DNA of 64,000 bases from Actinomycetales bacterium. GTDB taxonomy: Bacteria; Actinomycetota; Actinomycetes; Actinomycetales; Cellulomonadaceae. Below are positions 55,569 to 64,000 of the stretch, piece by piece. The stretch is from NCBI GenBank assembly GCA_020444245.1, contig JAHLLI010000014.1:62001-126000 (forward strand), in the 5' to 3' direction. Every line of letters starts with the position of its first letter. Positions within the stretch are counted from its first letter, which is position 1. The translations under genes and the position numbers were made by a program. Below the pieces are notes generated by a model. The model was not told the origin of the DNA, searched no databases, and was given only the letters and a program-made list of their open reading frames with translations.

Positions 55569-55987
55569 CGTGGGGACCCTCTCGGGCGAGCCATGGCAGC
55601 CGCCGGGCGCACGCTCATCGGCTACCGTGCGTGAGCAGCCGGCACGGTCCAGGTGACGGGAGTGGTGGACGGGGCTGGTGGCGTGGCACGGCCGTCCGTC
55701 ACGCGAACCGCGTGGGCCGCTCACTGGTCGCCGTCGGCGGTCGTGCGGGCAGCGGCCGACGCGGCGGGGCGTGTCGGCCGCCCCGATGGGCGTCCGGAGG
55801 GTGGACGGCCCCGCACGGATCGGCGCCTGAGTGCCGGTTCGCCGCGTGGCGTGCCGGGAGTCGCCTGCGACGGCGCCTCACCTCGTGCACACGGGCACGG
55901 CGGCGGCAGCCCCTCACCACGCCTCGACCGAGGGTCGCGCGGAGGGCCCGACTCAGCGGATCACACCTCGCAGTCGCCTCAGGCGGG
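55569..55987. other. Intergenic stretch without a recognisable gene
   Basis: 419 bp between the toroid gene start and the kinase-phosphorylase stop. An open frame 55653-56192 on the plus strand runs into the antisense of the fusion gene and has no family features. The region should hold the toroid gene's promoter, but I cannot point to one. Confidence 0.4.
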
Positions 55988-58579
55988 TCAGATCTCGCGA
56001 GTGCCGGATGCGTCAGTCGCGGTGACGGTGAACGTCTCCGAAACCAGGTCGGCGTCCAGGACTGCGTGGGTGTCGCCCTTCGACCAGGTGATCCGCAGCC
56101 GGCCCGGTTCGGTGTCAGCCACCTCGCAGGCCGCGTCGAAGCCGAACGCACCGAAGGTCGCCCGGAAGCGCAGCAGCTCGATCTGGCGCTGAACCACGGG
56201 GCGGAGCAGGCCCGCCTCGACGTCGGCGGCCGTCAGGTTGGTGCGGTTGATCTCCTTGTGGCCGCCAGGCCCCGCCTTGGCCACGGCGTCGTGGTCGTTG
56301 GTTCCCGCGAACAGGTCGAGGTACCACACCTGCGGCTTGCCGGGCATGAACAGATGGATCGCACGGGCCAGGAGCATCCTCGCGTCGGACTCCCCCAGCG
56401 CCGAGTAGAACGTCGCGTTGACCTGGTAGTAGACGTTCTTCGCGCCGTGCAGGTCCTTGACGTACCCGCCCCGGCCCTTGACCGTCTCGATGAGGCCCTC
56501 GATGCGCTCGTCGGCGAGCAGGCCCTTGAGGTCGAGCAGCGGGATGCCGTCGTGGCACCCGAGCATCGTCACCGTGCGGATGCCCTTGTCGAGCACCTCG
56601 CCGATCCAACGCTTGAGCACGGTGGCGTCGTGCCGCTCGAACGCGTCGATCACCAGGCCGGGCAGGAAGAAGTCGTAGGTCATGAAGCCCTGGGCCGCGA
56701 TGGTCTCGTGGATCCGCTCGGCGTAGGTGGAGTGGATCTCCGGCAGCAGCAACAGGCCGCGTGCGTCCGCGAGCTCCTTGACGCGGGCCAGCAGGTCCCA
56801 CGTTCCGGGGTCGTTGAGGAAGTTGCGCGCGCCCGGCTCCTTGGGCGCGTAGGCGAACGCGTCCAGCCGCACGATCGCCGCGCCGTACCCGGCCAGCGTG
56901 TCGAGGGTGTGAGCGTAGAAGTCCCAGACCAGGTCGGACTTGATGTTCAGGTCCATCTGGCCCAGGTACCGCCGCCGGGACTCGACCCGGTCGACCACGG
57001 CGTCGCGCACGTCCTCGAAGCCGGAGGCGTCCACGTCCCCCGGGCGGCCGCCGGTCGCCAACGTCGCCGCGAGCCGCTCGGCGAGCACCGCGGCCCGCCC
57101 GTACTGGATGCCGGTCGCCGCCATCAGGTCCTGGGCGTCCGGGGCGGTGTAGCGGACCTCCTGGTAGAAGGTGTTCCAGTACGGCTTCTCGGTCCCGTCG
57201 GGCATGCGGACCATGAGGATCGGCAGGCCCTCCTTGCGGAAGAACATGTCCTTGATGAGGTCGGGGTCGGGCTGGACGTACCCCTCGGGCGTCAGCTCGC
57301 CGTGCCCGGCCCAGAAGGCGTTCCAGTCGATGAAGAAGTCGGCGTAGGGCGACTCCTGACCGCGGGCGAGCAGGTCCTGGAACTGCGGGGACAGCACCGA
57401 GGCGTGGTTGAGGATGAAGTCCAGCTTGAGGTTGATGCCGGCGTCGGCCAGCGCGTCGAGGTCGGCGCGCGTCGCATACAGGTCGCTCAGCTGGTAGTCG
57501 ATCACCGAGAACCCTCGGTCCAGGTCGGTGTTGAAGACACTCGGCAGCAGGTAGGCCGAGGTGAACGCGCCACGCGTCTCGGGGCGCCGCAGGAAGGCCA
57601 CGACGTCGGCAAGGGTGCCGCCGACGGAGTCCGGGTACACGTTGAGCATCGGACCGGTGTCCGGCCCGCCCATCGCGTCGAGGTAGGTCGCGTAGTCCTG
57701 CACCTGACCCGACTTGGCGACGATGATCGCCGCCCGGTGGGCACGCGCGTGCAGCTTCTCCTGCTCGATACCGAGCACCATCGTGGTGAACGGGCTGTCC
57801 ACGGCGCCGTCGCGGTTGCGCGAGCGCCGGTGCGCGAGGGTCTCCTCCGGGGTCGAGTTGAGCAGGATCGGGACGTCGACCCCGGTCAGGTGCTCGCTGT
57901 TGCCGTGGGTCCACTCCAGGACGATCACCTGGACGCCGCGCAGGTCCACGTCGTCGTACCAGAGCTCGCCCTCGGCCCGGCCCATCCGCTTGAGCAGCAG
58001 GTGCGGCGCCCCGTCGTGGAACGCGGCGAGGATCGCGTTCAGCTCGTCGAAGGCGATCTCCGCGGGGCCGCCGAGGTAGGTCGCCAGGGCGGCGCGACCC
58101 GCGTCCAGGTACGTGCGCAGCCACGGGTGCTCCGCGACCGCCGCCGGGTCCGCGTCCCGACCCGTCGCCTGCAGCTCCTCCAGCGCCGGACGCACCTCGG
58201 GGTCGTAGAGCCCGGCATCCACCAGACCCCGCACCGCTGCGGACCGGAACACCCGCAGGCGCTCGGCGTCGTTCGCAGAAGGCACCCGACGCGGGTAGTT
58301 GTCGCCGGAGAGCACGTATGCACCGATGCCCAGCCGGTTGAGCCCGTAGGCGAGCAGCGAGCCGACCTCGGACTTGCCGACCCCGGACCCGCCGTGGACG
58401 CTGACGACGGCCCGGTGGTGCGGGCTCGCCGCGAGCACCGCCTCGAGCCGGTCCCAGAGCACCGGGAACACGCTCCGCGCCTTCGCGACGTGGGTCTGGC
58501 TGATCTGGACCCGGTCACCGGGCATGTCACCGGTCGGGATCTCGGCGAGGTCGCCGACCTCCGGGAACGTGGCGGCCAT
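55988..58579 (-). CDS. Fusion of P-loop kinase and GH13 sucrose-phosphorylase-like enzyme
   Basis: 863 residues, two enzymes in one chain. Residues about 50-300 are a P-loop kinase of the uridine kinase/phosphoribulokinase type: Walker A HGGSGVGKS (62-70), LSGDNYPRR (90-98), VQVIVLEWTHGN (217-227). Residues about 308-860 are a GH13 enzyme closest to subfamily 18 (sucrose, glucosylglycerate and similar phosphorylases): MLNVYPDSVGG, nucleophile Asp573 in IVRLDAFAYAPK, acid/base Glu614 in LLPEIHST, Asp677 in GCHDGIPLLDL. Catalytic residues of both are kept. Likely reaction: phosphorolysis of a glucoside to glucose-1-phosphate with phosphorylation of a product or substrate; the specific sugar is unknown. 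A LacI-type operator lies 49 bp upstream. Confidence 0.88.
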   Translation of the reverse strand: MAATFPEVGDLAEIPTGDMPGDRVQISQTHVAKARSVFPVLWDRLEAVLAASPHHRAVVSVHGGSGVGKSEVGSLLAYGLNRLGIGAYVLSGDNYPRRVPSANDAERLRVFRSAAVRGLVDAGLYDPEVRPALEELQATGRDADPAAVAEHPWLRTYLDAGRAALATYLGGPAEIAFDELNAILAAFHDGAPHLLLKRMGRAEGELWYDDVDLRGVQVIVLEWTHGNSEHLTGVDVPILLNSTPEETLAHRRSRNRDGAVDSPFTTMVLGIEQEKLHARAHRAAIIVAKSGQVQDYATYLDAMGGPDTGPMLNVYPDSVGGTLADVVAFLRRPETRGAFTSAYLLPSVFNTDLDRGFSVIDYQLSDLYATRADLDALADAGINLKLDFILNHASVLSPQFQDLLARGQESPYADFFIDWNAFWAGHGELTPEGYVQPDPDLIKDMFFRKEGLPILMVRMPDGTEKPYWNTFYQEVRYTAPDAQDLMAATGIQYGRAAVLAERLAATLATGGRPGDVDASGFEDVRDAVVDRVESRRRYLGQMDLNIKSDLVWDFYAHTLDTLAGYGAAIVRLDAFAYAPKEPGARNFLNDPGTWDLLARVKELADARGLLLLPEIHSTYAERIHETIAAQGFMTYDFFLPGLVIDAFERHDATVLKRWIGEVLDKGIRTVTMLGCHDGIPLLDLKGLLADERIEGLIETVKGRGGYVKDLHGAKNVYYQVNATFYSALGESDARMLLARAIHLFMPGKPQVWYLDLFAGTNDHDAVAKAGPGGHKEINRTNLTAADVEAGLLRPVVQRQIELLRFRATFGAFGFDAACEVADTEPGRLRITWSKGDTHAVLDADLVSETFTVTATDASGTREI

Positions 58580-58627
58580 GGTGGTCTCCCTTGACGACGA
58601 AGCTCCTGCCCTCAGATCCTAGGCCGG

Positions 58628-58643
58628 ATGTAAGCGCATACAT
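58628..58643 (-). promoter_or_regulatory. LacI/GalR-type operator
   Basis: ATGTAAGCGCATACAT has perfect 5-base arms (ATGTA/TACAT) around a CG centre and fits the LacI-family pattern TGNAANCGNTNNCA except one position. It stands out from its GC-rich surroundings and lies 49 bp before the fusion gene ATG. No LacI gene is in the window, so the regulator would act from elsewhere. Confidence 0.6.
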
Positions 58644-58673
58644 AGCCCGCGCGCAATCTGGTCGACGATGCGG

Positions 58674-59054
58674 CTAGACCGGTGTTCCCTGGTGGTAGAC
58701 GACGCGCCACCGCGCACCCACGCGCTCCCAGATGGAGACCCGGCGGCTGCGTCGCCCACCGAACAGCAGGTCGTACGTCAGCACCCAGACGCGCGGGGCC
58801 AGGCGCCGCACGGCGGCCTGCGTCAGCTCGAACGCCGGCTCGGGCTCGCCCGACGCGAAACGCTCGGCCAGGACGGCCCAGATGACCTCGCGGTCGTAGC
58901 GACGGCCCGAGGCACCGACCTCGGCGAAGTCCGGAGCCGTGAGCGCCTCGTACTCCGCACGCGTCATCCCGCCGGGGGCGTGGAAGAGCGGCTCCAGCGA
59001 GGTGAGCTCGGCCAGGACGGAGTCCTCGTCGAGCCGCCCGTCGGTGTCGGGCAC
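58674..59054 (-). CDS. NTF2-like DUF4440 protein
   Basis: 126-residue cone-shaped NTF2/SnoaL-fold protein, DUF4440 family (SVLAELTSLEPLFHAPGGMT, ALTAPDFAEVGASGRRYDRE, then VSIWERVGARWRVVYHQGTP at the end). The family is widespread with varied or unknown roles. GTG 59054 lies 7 bp beyond the ctaF stop, so it may be transcribed with the oxidase operon. Confidence 0.82.
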   Translation of the reverse strand: MPDTDGRLDEDSVLAELTSLEPLFHAPGGMTRAEYEALTAPDFAEVGASGRRYDREVIWAVLAERFASGEPEPAFELTQAAVRRLAPRVWVLTYDLLFGGRRSRRVSIWERVGARWRVVYHQGTPV

Positions 59055-59061
59055 GTCGGGC

Positions 59062-59460
59062 TCAGTGCGCGTGCTGACCGCGGGAGAACTCGAACACCCA
59101 CCCGACCAGGCCGATCGCGCCGAGCATCACGGCCGGGACGAGCAGCCACCAGCCGACCGCCAGGGCGAGGAACGTGAGCGCCGCCGCCGCGGCGAGCACC
59201 AGGGGCCACCAGCTCCACGGGCTGAACGTGCCCAGGTCACCGGCGCCGTCGGCGATCTCGCCGTGCGGGTCGTCCTCGGGCATCGGCCCGCTGCGCCGGT
59301 CGACCACCACGAGGTAGAACGTGATCATGCCGGCCAGCCCGCCGCCGAGCAGCAGAGCACCCATGCCCACTGCCTCGCCGTGGGTGAGCAGCCCGTAGAC
59401 CGTGCCGACCAGCAGGAAGAAAGCCGTCAGGATGCCGAAGACCCTGCTCGAGACCTTCAC
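59062..59460 (-). CDS. ctaF: Cytochrome c oxidase subunit IV, actinobacterial
   Basis: 132 residues with four hydrophobic helices ([79 protein letters not shown]) and the conserved loop [20 protein letters not shown]. Small subunit of the aa3 oxidase, found only in actinobacteria. GTG 59460 overlaps the ctaD stop (GTGA). Confidence 0.92.
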   Translation of the reverse strand: MKVSSRVFGILTAFFLLVGTVYGLLTHGEAVGMGALLLGGGLAGMITFYLVVVDRRSGPMPEDDPHGEIADGAGDLGTFSPWSWWPLVLAAAAALTFLALAVGWWLLVPAVMLGAIGLVGWVFEFSRGQHAH

Positions 59461-61178
59461 CGCGCACCGTCCTCATCGTCGTCCGGTCGGCCGGATGCCC
59501 CGCCGCCCACCAGCACGGGATCGGCGACCACGTGGTCCAGGGCCGCGACCTCGGGGTGGTGCAGGTCGAACGCGGGCCGCTCCGAGCGGATCCGGGGCAG
59601 CGAGGTGAAGTTGTGCCGCGGGGGCGGGCAGGACGTCGCCCACTCCAGCGAGGCGCCGTAGCCCCACGGGTCGTCCACCGCGACCTTGGGGGCGTTGCGC
59701 CACGTGGTGTAGACGTTCCAGAAGAACGGCAGCATCGACACCGCCAGGATCATCGCGCCGACGGTCGAGATCTCGTTCATCGTCTGGAACCCGTCCTCGG
59801 GGACGTAGTCGACGATCCGGCGCTGCATGCCCTCCACGCCCAGCCAGTGCTGGACCAGGAACGTCGTGTGGAAGCCGATGAACACGAGCCAGAAGTGCAC
59901 CTTGCCGAGCCGCTCGTCGAGCATCTTCCCGGTGAACTTGGGCCACCAGAAGTAGAAGCCGGCGAACATCGCGAACACCACGGTGCCGAAGATCACGTAG
60001 TGGAAGTGCGCGACCACGAAGTACGTGTCGGACAGCTGGAAGTCCAGCGCCGGGCTCGCCAGGATCACGCCCGTCAGGCCGCCGAAGAGGAACGACACCA
60101 GGAACCCGACGGCCCAGAGCATCGGGGTCTCGAAGGTCAGCTTGCCGCGCCACATCGTGCCGATCCAGTTGAAGTACTTCACCCCGGTCGGCACCGCGAT
60201 GAGCATCGTCATGAGGGCGAAGAACGGCAGCAGCACGGCACCGGTGACGTACATGTGGTGCGCCCACACGGTGACCGACAGGGCCGCGATGGCGATGGTC
60301 GCGTAGACCAGCCCCTTGTACCCGAACACCGGCTTGCGGCTGAACACCGGGAGGATCTCCGTGACGATGCCGAAGAACGGCAGCGCGATGATGTAGACCT
60401 CGGGGTGTCCGAAGAACCAGAACAGGTGCTGCCACAGGATCGCGCCACCGTTGGCGGAGTTGAACACCTGCGCGTCCAGCCGCCGGTCCGCACCCAGCGC
60501 GAGCAGCGCGGCCGCCAGCGGCGGGAACGCCATCAGCACCAGCAGGCTGGTCACCAGGATGTTCCAGGTGAAGATCGGCATCCGGAACATCGTCATGCCC
60601 GGCGCCCGCATGGTCAGGACCGTGGTGATGAAGTTCACCGCACCCAGGATCGTGCCGAAGCCGCCCAGCGCGAGCCCGAAGACCCACAGGTCGCCGCCCA
60701 GTCCCGGGGAGTTCACCGCGTTGGACAGCGGCGCGTAGGCGAACCACCCGAACGAGGCGGCCCCCTGCGGCGTGAAGAACCCGGAGACGGTGATCAGGCC
60801 ACCGAACAGGAACATCCAGTACGCCAGCGCGTTGAGGCGCGGGAACGCCACGTCCGGGGCACCGATCTGCAGCGGCATGATGACGTTGGCGAAGCCCGCG
60901 AACAACGGCGTCGCGAAGAGCAGCAGCATGATCGTGCCGTGCATCGTGAACAGCTGGTTGTACTGGCTGTTGCTGACGATCTGGATCCCCGGCGCGAACA
61001 GCTCCGCGCGGATCAGCAGCGCCATCACGCCGCCGATCAGGAAGAAGAAGAACGACGTGACCAGGTACATGTAGCCGATCGTCTTGTGGTCGGTCGTGGT
61101 GATCCACGAGACCACGGCACGGCCCAGGTGGCGGCGCTGCGGGATCGCGCCGGCGATCGCCCGGCTCTCGGTGACCAT
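59457..61178 (-). CDS. ctaD: Cytochrome c oxidase subunit I
   Basis: 573 residues, twelve transmembrane helices; the catalytic haem-copper subunit. Haem a ligand His in [14 protein letters not shown], CuB/crosslink [20 protein letters not shown], and the haem a3/haem a pair in [13 protein letters not shown] are present. The K-channel Glu-type residue in GHPEVY is kept. ATG 61178 overlaps the ctaC stop by one base. The longer open frame upstream to 62846 is antisense to the desulfurase-like gene. Confidence 0.97.
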   Translation of the reverse strand: MVTESRAIAGAIPQRRHLGRAVVSWITTTDHKTIGYMYLVTSFFFFLIGGVMALLIRAELFAPGIQIVSNSQYNQLFTMHGTIMLLLFATPLFAGFANVIMPLQIGAPDVAFPRLNALAYWMFLFGGLITVSGFFTPQGAASFGWFAYAPLSNAVNSPGLGGDLWVFGLALGGFGTILGAVNFITTVLTMRAPGMTMFRMPIFTWNILVTSLLVLMAFPPLAAALLALGADRRLDAQVFNSANGGAILWQHLFWFFGHPEVYIIALPFFGIVTEILPVFSRKPVFGYKGLVYATIAIAALSVTVWAHHMYVTGAVLLPFFALMTMLIAVPTGVKYFNWIGTMWRGKLTFETPMLWAVGFLVSFLFGGLTGVILASPALDFQLSDTYFVVAHFHYVIFGTVVFAMFAGFYFWWPKFTGKMLDERLGKVHFWLVFIGFHTTFLVQHWLGVEGMQRRIVDYVPEDGFQTMNEISTVGAMILAVSMLPFFWNVYTTWRNAPKVAVDDPWGYGASLEWATSCPPPRHNFTSLPRIRSERPAFDLHHPEVAALDHVVADPVLVGGGASGRPDDDEDGAR

Positions 61179-62053
61179 CAGCCCTCCTGGCTCGTCGTCG
61201 GTGCCGTCGCGCCCGGGTCGGTCGGGTTCAGGTCGAGACCCAGCCGTCCGGTCTGACCGGCCGCTGCCAGCCGCTCCATCTCGGCCTGGTACTCCTCGGG
61301 GCTGACCACGTCGACCTGGAAGAGCATCCCGGCGTGGTACTCCCCGCACAGCTCGGCGCACTTGCCCAGGTACATGCCCTGGCGCTCGGGCACGATCTGG
61401 AAGGTGTTGGTGCGGCCGGGGATCATGTCCTTCTTGTAGAGGAAGGCCGGCACCCAGAACGAGTGGATGACGTCGCGGGACTCGAGCACGAGCTCGACCC
61501 GCTTGCCCTCGGGCAGGTACAGGGTGGGCAGCTGGGGGTCGCCGAGCTTGACCGCGCCCGGGTCGGCGACGTGCTCGCCGGACTCCCACACGTTCGAGTC
61601 GAGGTAGTTGAAGTCCCAGCTCCAACGCTTGCCGATGACCTCGATGGTCACGTCCGGTGTGGCGGAGGTGTCCTGGATCGCCGACATGTCGCGCTCGGTG
61701 AAGAAGTACAGGACGCCGACCATGATGATCGGCAGCACCACGTACATGATCTCCAGCGGCACGTGGTAGCGGGTCTGGACCGGAAGGGTGTCGTCGTCGC
61801 GACGCTTGCGGTAGACCACCACGGCCCAGATGATCAGGCCCCACGTGATGACACCGACGGCGAGCGCGGCGATCCACGAACCGGTCCACAGGCTCGTGAT
61901 CCGGCCGGTCATGTTGGTGACCTGACCATCGTCGTAGCCGGGCAGGAAGCCACGCCGCAGCTCGGCGGAGCACCCGCTGAGCAGCACGGCGGCGGCGACT
62001 GCCAGCACCACGAGCCGGGCGGTCCGCCGACCCCGAGGCTGTAGCACGTCCAC
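61178..62053 (-). CDS. ctaC: Cytochrome c oxidase subunit II
   Basis: 291 residues. Lipoprotein-type signal ([14 protein letters not shown], lipobox LSGC at about 28), two transmembrane helices (about 58-82 and 102-119) and an extracytoplasmic cupredoxin domain with the CuA site [12 protein letters not shown] and the His in [11 protein letters not shown]. An aromatic pair WSWDF lies on the electron entry path. GTG 62053. First gene of the ctaCDF operon. Confidence 0.95.
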   Translation of the reverse strand: MDVLQPRGRRTARLVVLAVAAAVLLSGCSAELRRGFLPGYDDGQVTNMTGRITSLWTGSWIAALAVGVITWGLIIWAVVVYRKRRDDDTLPVQTRYHVPLEIMYVVLPIIMVGVLYFFTERDMSAIQDTSATPDVTIEVIGKRWSWDFNYLDSNVWESGEHVADPGAVKLGDPQLPTLYLPEGKRVELVLESRDVIHSFWVPAFLYKKDMIPGRTNTFQIVPERQGMYLGKCAELCGEYHAGMLFQVDVVSPEEYQAEMERLAAAGQTGRLGLDLNPTDPGATAPTTSQEG

Positions 62054-62208
62054 CCTTGCCTTTCCTCGCCCGGGCCGCGTCGACGTGCCGGTCCCCGCCG
62101 CACGACACCCGGGACCTTCGTCCCTGGGTGCACACAGTAGCGCGCCGACGCCGTTCGCGAGACCTGATCGGATCGCGTGGCGTGGGGCGTGAACCGTAGG
62201 TTGGGCCG

Positions 62209-63330
62209 GTGACCTCCAGGGTGTACCTCGACGCCCGCGCGCCGCTGCACCCGGCTGCGCGCGAGGCGATCATCGCGGCCCTCGACGAGGGCTGGGCGGA
62301 CCCCCGCCGCCTGCACTCCGAGGGACGTCGCGCGGCGAGGCTCGCGGACGACGCCCGGCAGGTCCTCGCCGAGCACCTGGGGTGCGCGGCCGCCGAGCTG
62401 CACGTGACGCCCTCGCACACCGCGTCGCTGCACGCCGCTGTGGCAGCGGTCGCCGCGGCGCGCCGCCGGACCGGGACCCGCGTGGTGCACTCAGCGGTGG
62501 AGCGCGCGGCGCTGATCACGGCGGCACGCACGGTGGACCCGGACGGCGGCCCGGTGCCCGTGCACCCCGACGGGCAGGTGGACCTGGAGGCCTGGCGGGA
62601 CGCCCTGCGCGAGCCCGCGGCGCTGGCCGCTCTCCAGCACGCCAACCCGGAGGTCGGGACCCTGCAGCCGCTCGCCCAGGCCCATGCCGCGACGCTGGAC
62701 GCCGGGGTGCCGCTGCTGGTGGACGCCGGCGCGAGCGTGGGACACGTCGACGTCGGCGAGGACTGGGACGTGCTGGCCGCCGACCCGACCGGCTGGGGCG
62801 GCCCGGCGGGCGTCGGCCTGCTCGCGATCCGCCGCCGGGTCCGCACGCGCTCGGTCGGGCCTCAGGACGAGGAGCCGTGGGCGCCGGGCGGGGTGAGCGT
62901 CCCGCTGCTGGCCGGCGCGGCGGCCGCGCTGCGCGCGGTGTCCGCGGGGCGGGCCGAGGCCGGGCGCCGCCGACGCGCGCTGATCGGCCGGGTCCGCGCG
63001 TGCCTGGCCGGCATCCCGGACGTCGACATCCCTGGGGATGCCGAGCACTCCCTCCCCCACGTCCTGACGTTCTCCGCGCTCTACGTGGACGGCGAGGCGC
63101 TCCTGACCGAGCTGGACCGGCGGGGTGTCGCGGTGGGCTCGGGATCCGCGTGCACCGCCAGCACGCTCGAGCCCAGCCACGTGCTGGTCGCGATGGGCGT
63201 GCTCACCCACGGCAACGTGCGGCTGAGCCTGCCGGTGGACGCCGACGAGGCCGACGCGGACCGGCTGTGCGCGGCACTGCCCGACGCGGTGGCGGGCGTG
63301 CGGTCGGCGCTCGGGGCGGGCGGGCTGTGA
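62209..63330 (+). CDS. Cysteine desulfurase-like protein lacking the PLP lysine
   Basis: 373 residues with the fold of NifS/IscS aminotransferases: N-terminal [15 protein letters not shown], cofactor strand [14 protein letters not shown], glycine-rich [13 protein letters not shown], and the active-site Cys315 in [19 protein letters not shown]. However the SxHK motif that supplies the PLP lysine reads ADPTGWGGP, the stacking His is Arg (SAVERAAL) and the PLP Gln is Ala; the whole protein contains no Lys. PLP catalysis therefore seems impossible, though the sulfur-carrying Cys loop is kept. GTG 62209; stop overlaps the TusA-like gene (GTGA). Confidence 0.82.
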   Translation: MTSRVYLDARAPLHPAAREAIIAALDEGWADPRRLHSEGRRAARLADDARQVLAEHLGCAAAELHVTPSHTASLHAAVAAVAAARRRTGTRVVHSAVERAALITAARTVDPDGGPVPVHPDGQVDLEAWRDALREPAALAALQHANPEVGTLQPLAQAHAATLDAGVPLLVDAGASVGHVDVGEDWDVLAADPTGWGGPAGVGLLAIRRRVRTRSVGPQDEEPWAPGGVSVPLLAGAAAALRAVSAGRAEAGRRRRALIGRVRACLAGIPDVDIPGDAEHSLPHVLTFSALYVDGEALLTELDRRGVAVGSGSACTASTLEPSHVLVAMGVLTHGNVRLSLPVDADEADADRLCAALPDAVAGVRSALGAGGL

Positions 63331-63569
63331 TCGTCGACGCCCGCGGGCTGCTGTGCCCGCAGCCGATCATCCGGCTCGCCAGGGCCGCGGCGGGCGCGCC
63401 CGCCGGCACCGAGGTGACCGTGCTGTGGACCGACCGGGCCGCTCGGGCGGACATCGCGGCCTGGGCACGGATGCGCGGCCACACGGTGACCGGCGAGTCG
63501 GCCGCCGAGGCGCTCGACGAGCGCGAGGCCCGCGCCACCACGGTGCTGCTCGGCGAACCCGCGTCCTGA
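63327..63569 (+). CDS. TusA-family sulfur carrier
   Basis: 80 residues with the TusA hallmark near the N-terminus: VDARGLLCPQPIIRLARAA, where Cys10 in CPxP carries persulfide sulfur. The rest keeps the two-layer alpha/beta fold (TEVTVLWTDRAARADIAAWA, MRGHTVTGE). GTG start overlaps the preceding stop by 4 bp. TusA proteins take sulfur from cysteine desulfurases and pass it to tRNA or molybdenum cofactor enzymes; here the coupled partner is the lysine-free desulfurase-like protein. Confidence 0.87.
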   Translation: MIVDARGLLCPQPIIRLARAAAGAPAGTEVTVLWTDRAARADIAAWARMRGHTVTGESAAEALDEREARATTVLLGEPAS

Positions 63570-63615
63570 GGTCCATCGGCGCGTGGGATGGCCGCCGCAC
63601 ACCGGCCCGCGGACG

Positions 63616-63651
63616 CCGACGGCGGCCACCCCGTGGGGCGGCCGCCGTCGG
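63616..63651. terminator. Bidirectional terminator hairpin
   Basis: A perfect 12-bp stem CCGACGGCGGCC (63616-63627) / GGCCGCCGTCGG (63640-63651), extended inside by CCCC/GGGG. It lies between the convergent TusA-like and erpA genes and can end both transcripts. Confidence 0.78.
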
Positions 63652-63666
63652 GACGTCAGGCCGGAC

Positions 63667-64000
63667 TCAGCTGAACGAGCCTCCGCACGCACACGAGCTC
63701 GCGGCGTTCGGGTTGTCGATCGTGAAGCCCTGCTTCTCGATCGTGTCGGCGAAGTCGATGGTGGCGCCGTCCAGGTAGGGCACGCTCATCCGGTCGACCA
63801 CGACCTCCACCCCGTCGTAGTCGCGCAGGGCGTCGCCGTCCAGCGTGCGCTCGTCGAAGTACAGCTCGTAGATCAGGCCGGAGCAGCCGCCGGGCTGCAC
63901 GGCCACGCGCAGGCGCAGGTCGTCGCGCCCCTCCTGCTCCAGGAGGCTGCGGACCTTGGCTGCGGCGACGTCGGTGAGGACGACCCCGTGCGTGGCGGTC
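63667..64000 (-). CDS. erpA: A-type iron-sulfur carrier (ErpA/IscA), partial
   Basis: Cut by the window edge at its 5' end; about 110 residues visible (THGVVLTDVAAAKVRSLL onward). The three Fe-S ligands are present: Cys in QPGGCSGLIYEL and the pair in SSCACGGSFS at the C-terminus. Delivers [4Fe-4S] clusters to apo-proteins; the mycobacterial homologue Rv2204c sits at the same position relative to ctaC. Complete 3' end. Confidence 0.92.
   Translation of the reverse strand, partial: TATHGVVLTDVAAAKVRSLLEQEGRDDLRLRVAVQPGGCSGLIYELYFDERTLDGDALRDYDGVEVVVDRMSVPYLDGATIDFADTIEKQGFTIDNPNAASSCACGGSFS

Noticed and set aside
55653-56192. Plus-strand open frame of 179 codons
   Set aside because: Half of it is antisense to the end of the kinase-phosphorylase gene and it has no recognisable domain or ribosome-binding site.
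61179-62846. Upstream extension of the ctaD frame to about 1129 codons
   Set aside because: It covers ctaC in another frame and the antisense of the desulfurase-like gene; the ctaD start at 61178 overlaps the ctaC stop as expected for coupled genes.

Overview
This 64 kb window is a stretch of chromosome from a very GC-rich actinobacterium, most like Cellulomonas or a close relative in the Micrococcales. The grounds are actinobacterial marker families (SepH, DUF3093, DUF4193, DUF3710, DUF5998, DUF4192, Rv2175c-type DNA-binding protein), a QcrCAB/CtaCDEF respiratory supercomplex, class II DAHP synthase and PPi-dependent phosphofructokinase. Gene order recalls, from memory and not from a search, the M. 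tuberculosis blocks ceoC-dut-suhB-sigA and idsA2-Rv2175c-pknL-aroG-fadD15-trpD-ctaE-qcrCAB-ctaFDC-erpA. I see no rRNA, tRNA or CRISPR array.

Layout. 1-9.4 kb: end of a TrkA-type K+ uptake regulator, a DUF3159/OB-fold/DUF3710 operon, dut, suhB, sepH, a lipoprotein, thymidine kinase and a phosphodiesterase. 9.4-19 kb: a GNAT/acyl-CoA-synthetase fusion, the second type II topoisomerase (parC and parE) and, between them, a MazEF-type toxin-antitoxin pair with its palindromic operator. 19-25 kb: small membrane proteins, the primary sigma factor and a universal stress protein. 25-30.8 kb: prenyl synthase, an Rv2175c-type regulator, a LysM lytic transglycosylase behind tandem MtrA-like 9-mers, and a PASTA Ser/Thr kinase.

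30.8-33.7 kb is a small accessory islet flanked by a 67-bp direct repeat made of the 3' end of the neighbouring flippase-like gene; it carries short unknown genes interleaved with copies of a palindromic repeat. 33.7-46.8 kb returns to core genes: flippase-like protein, PIG-L deacetylase, aroG-pfp, PlsC acyltransferase, ROK glucokinase, FadD, a DEDD exonuclease/UvrC-like protein, trpD. 47-51.2 kb is ctaE-qcrCAB.

Between qcrB and ctaFDC lies about 7.9 kb of unrelated DNA: sodA, an intact IS21-family element (52409-54559) that has landed at the edge of a copy of the same palindromic repeat, an alpha/alpha-toroid protein, and an 863-residue fusion of a P-loop kinase to a GH13 sucrose-phosphorylase-like enzyme with a LacI-type operator upstream. 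The window closes with ctaFDC, a cysteine-desulfurase-like protein that contains no lysine at all and is translationally coupled to a TusA-like sulfur carrier, and erpA.

The strongest candidates for something new are the kinase-phosphorylase fusion (55988-58579), the lysine-free desulfurase/TusA pair (62209-63569), and the repeat-flanked islet with its dispersed repeat family (30787-33768).
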